DNA from: CAVZVW01 sp963778845
GTDB taxonomy: Bacteria > Actinomycetota > Actinomycetes > Actinomycetales > Kineosporiaceae
Direction: 5' to 3'
NCBI GenBank assembly: GCA_963778845.1
Contig: CAVZVW010000008.1
Location: 1 to 6,852 of the forward strand
DNA: 6,852 nucleotides
Below, piece by piece: positions 6,512-6,852 of the stretch (position 1 is its first letter; each line of letters starts with the position of its first letter). The notes under the pieces are model-generated. The model saw only the letters and a program-made list of their open reading frames with translations. It was not told the DNA's origin and ran no database searches. A program made the position numbers and the translations under genes.

Positions 6512-6784
6512 TCAGCCGCCGAAGGTGACCAGACCGAGCCGTGCGAACTCTCCGACGACGCCCGCAACATCGCGCGTGACGTGCTCTGTGTCGAGTCCGG
6601 TGAGCTCGATGACCGCCGTGACCATCTCGTCCACGGAGGTGTTTCCGTCGCACAGATCCCAGATGGCGAGCGCTGTCTCGTTGAGACCGAGAGGCCCGGC
6701 GCCGGGAACGACCAGGACAGGCGACGACCCTCGGCCGGAGACTGCGGCCCCGGGTATCTGCTGCGGACGGCGGGTGTCGGTCAT
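6512..6784 (-). CDS. PqqD-family peptide chaperone-like protein (upstream copy)
   Basis: This intact 90-residue protein is the clearer of the two PqqD-family members. A strand region (S21-V26) is followed by G-L-N-E-T-A-L-A-I-W-D-L-C-D-G at 33-47, very close to the family core L-N-x-T-A-x-x-I-W-x-L-x-D-G. Next come T-S-V-D-E-M-V (49-55), D72-V-A-G-V-V and the closing F-A-R-L-G-L-V (80-86). Such proteins act as peptide-binding partners of modification enzymes. The start at 6784 is backed by GAGGGG five bases upstream (6790-6795) and by an ATGA overlap with the stop of the preceding gene. It differs strongly from the copy at 2779-2486 outside the core, so the pair is not a recent duplication. 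A 194-bp gap follows before the dehydratase gene. The peptide it would serve is not in the window. Confidence 0.88.
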   Translation of the reverse strand: MTDTRRPQQIPGAAVSGRGSSPVLVVPGAGPLGLNETALAIWDLCDGNTSVDEMVTAVIELTGLDTEHVTRDVAGVVGEFARLGLVTFGG

Positions 6785-6852
6785 TGCTGCCCCTCGGACG
6801 GCGATTGGTCCAGCAGGCCGTGGTCGACCACGAACGCGACCGCTTCGGCACG
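6781..6852 (-). CDS. 3' end of an upstream operon gene (partial, 23 codons)
   Basis: A frame open from the window edge reads RAEAVAFVVDHGLL followed by DQSPSEGQQ and ends with TGA at 6783-6781, overlapping the ATG of the PqqD-like gene (ATGA). The overlap, the ribosome binding site placed inside it and the GC-rich third codon positions support it as a real C-terminus. The fragment is too short to assign; the family cannot be told from these residues. Confidence 0.5.
   Translation of the reverse strand, partial: RAEAVAFVVDHGLLDQSPSEGQQ
6790..6795 (-). promoter_or_regulatory. ribosome binding site of the upstream PqqD-like gene
   Basis: GAGGGG on the minus strand is followed by a five-base spacer (CAGCA) and ATG at 6784. 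The site lies within the last codons of the preceding gene, which suits coupled translation. Confidence 0.6.

Noticed and set aside
1..6852. tRNA, rRNA, CRISPR array, insertion sequence or phage attachment site
   Set aside because: No cloverleaf, regularly spaced repeats, transposase-like frames or paired terminal repeats were seen on either strand.

Overview
The window is very GC-rich, and its real genes carry G or C at almost every third codon position and use GTG as well as ATG starts. With the protein families present, this points to a high-GC actinobacterium; I cannot name a genus. All genes lie on the minus strand and read from high to low coordinates. They look like the middle of one exopolysaccharide/capsule biosynthesis operon that also carries two PqqD-type peptide chaperones and an uncharacterised nucleotidyltransferase.

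Layout in transcription order: (1) 6852-6781, the last 23 codons of an unrecognised gene; (2) 6784-6512, a PqqD-family protein; (3) 6511-6318, a gap of 194 bp with weak inverted and direct repeats; (4) 6317-4389, an intact membrane-anchored FlaA1/CapD-type nucleotide-sugar dehydratase/epimerase with an S-M-K catalytic signature; (5) 4410-2776, a Wzz-type chain-length regulator fused to a BY-kinase-like ATPase, broken by two compensating frameshifts; (6) 2779-2486, a second PqqD-family protein; (7) 2489-1368, a nucleotidyltransferase of the PF14907 type; (8) 1371-27, a polytopic membrane protein, possibly a Wzy-like polymerase, broken by three frameshifts near its 5' end; (9) 30-1, the first 10 codons of the next gene.

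Spacing is extremely tight. Five junctions are 4-nt stop/start overlaps (ATGA or GTGA), one is a 22-nt overlap, and only the 194-bp gap breaks the chain. Translational coupling of nearly the whole set is therefore likely.

Proposed joint function (inference): the FlaA1-type enzyme makes a modified UDP-sugar for the repeat unit, the membrane protein polymerises or exports the chain, and the Wzz/ATPase protein sets chain length. The two PqqD proteins and the nucleotidyltransferase do not belong to a classical Wzx/Wzy pathway. Their lock-step coupling to it suggests a peptide-handling or nucleotidyl-transfer step tied to the polysaccharide, which is the most novel aspect here. No precursor peptide, radical SAM enzyme, protease or HprK-like kinase is visible in the window, so the partners must lie outside it.

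Caveat: two genes contain five single-base frameshifts in about 3 kb, while the neighbouring genes are clean. Conserved sequence continues across every shift, so these may be assembly or sequencing errors rather than true gene decay.
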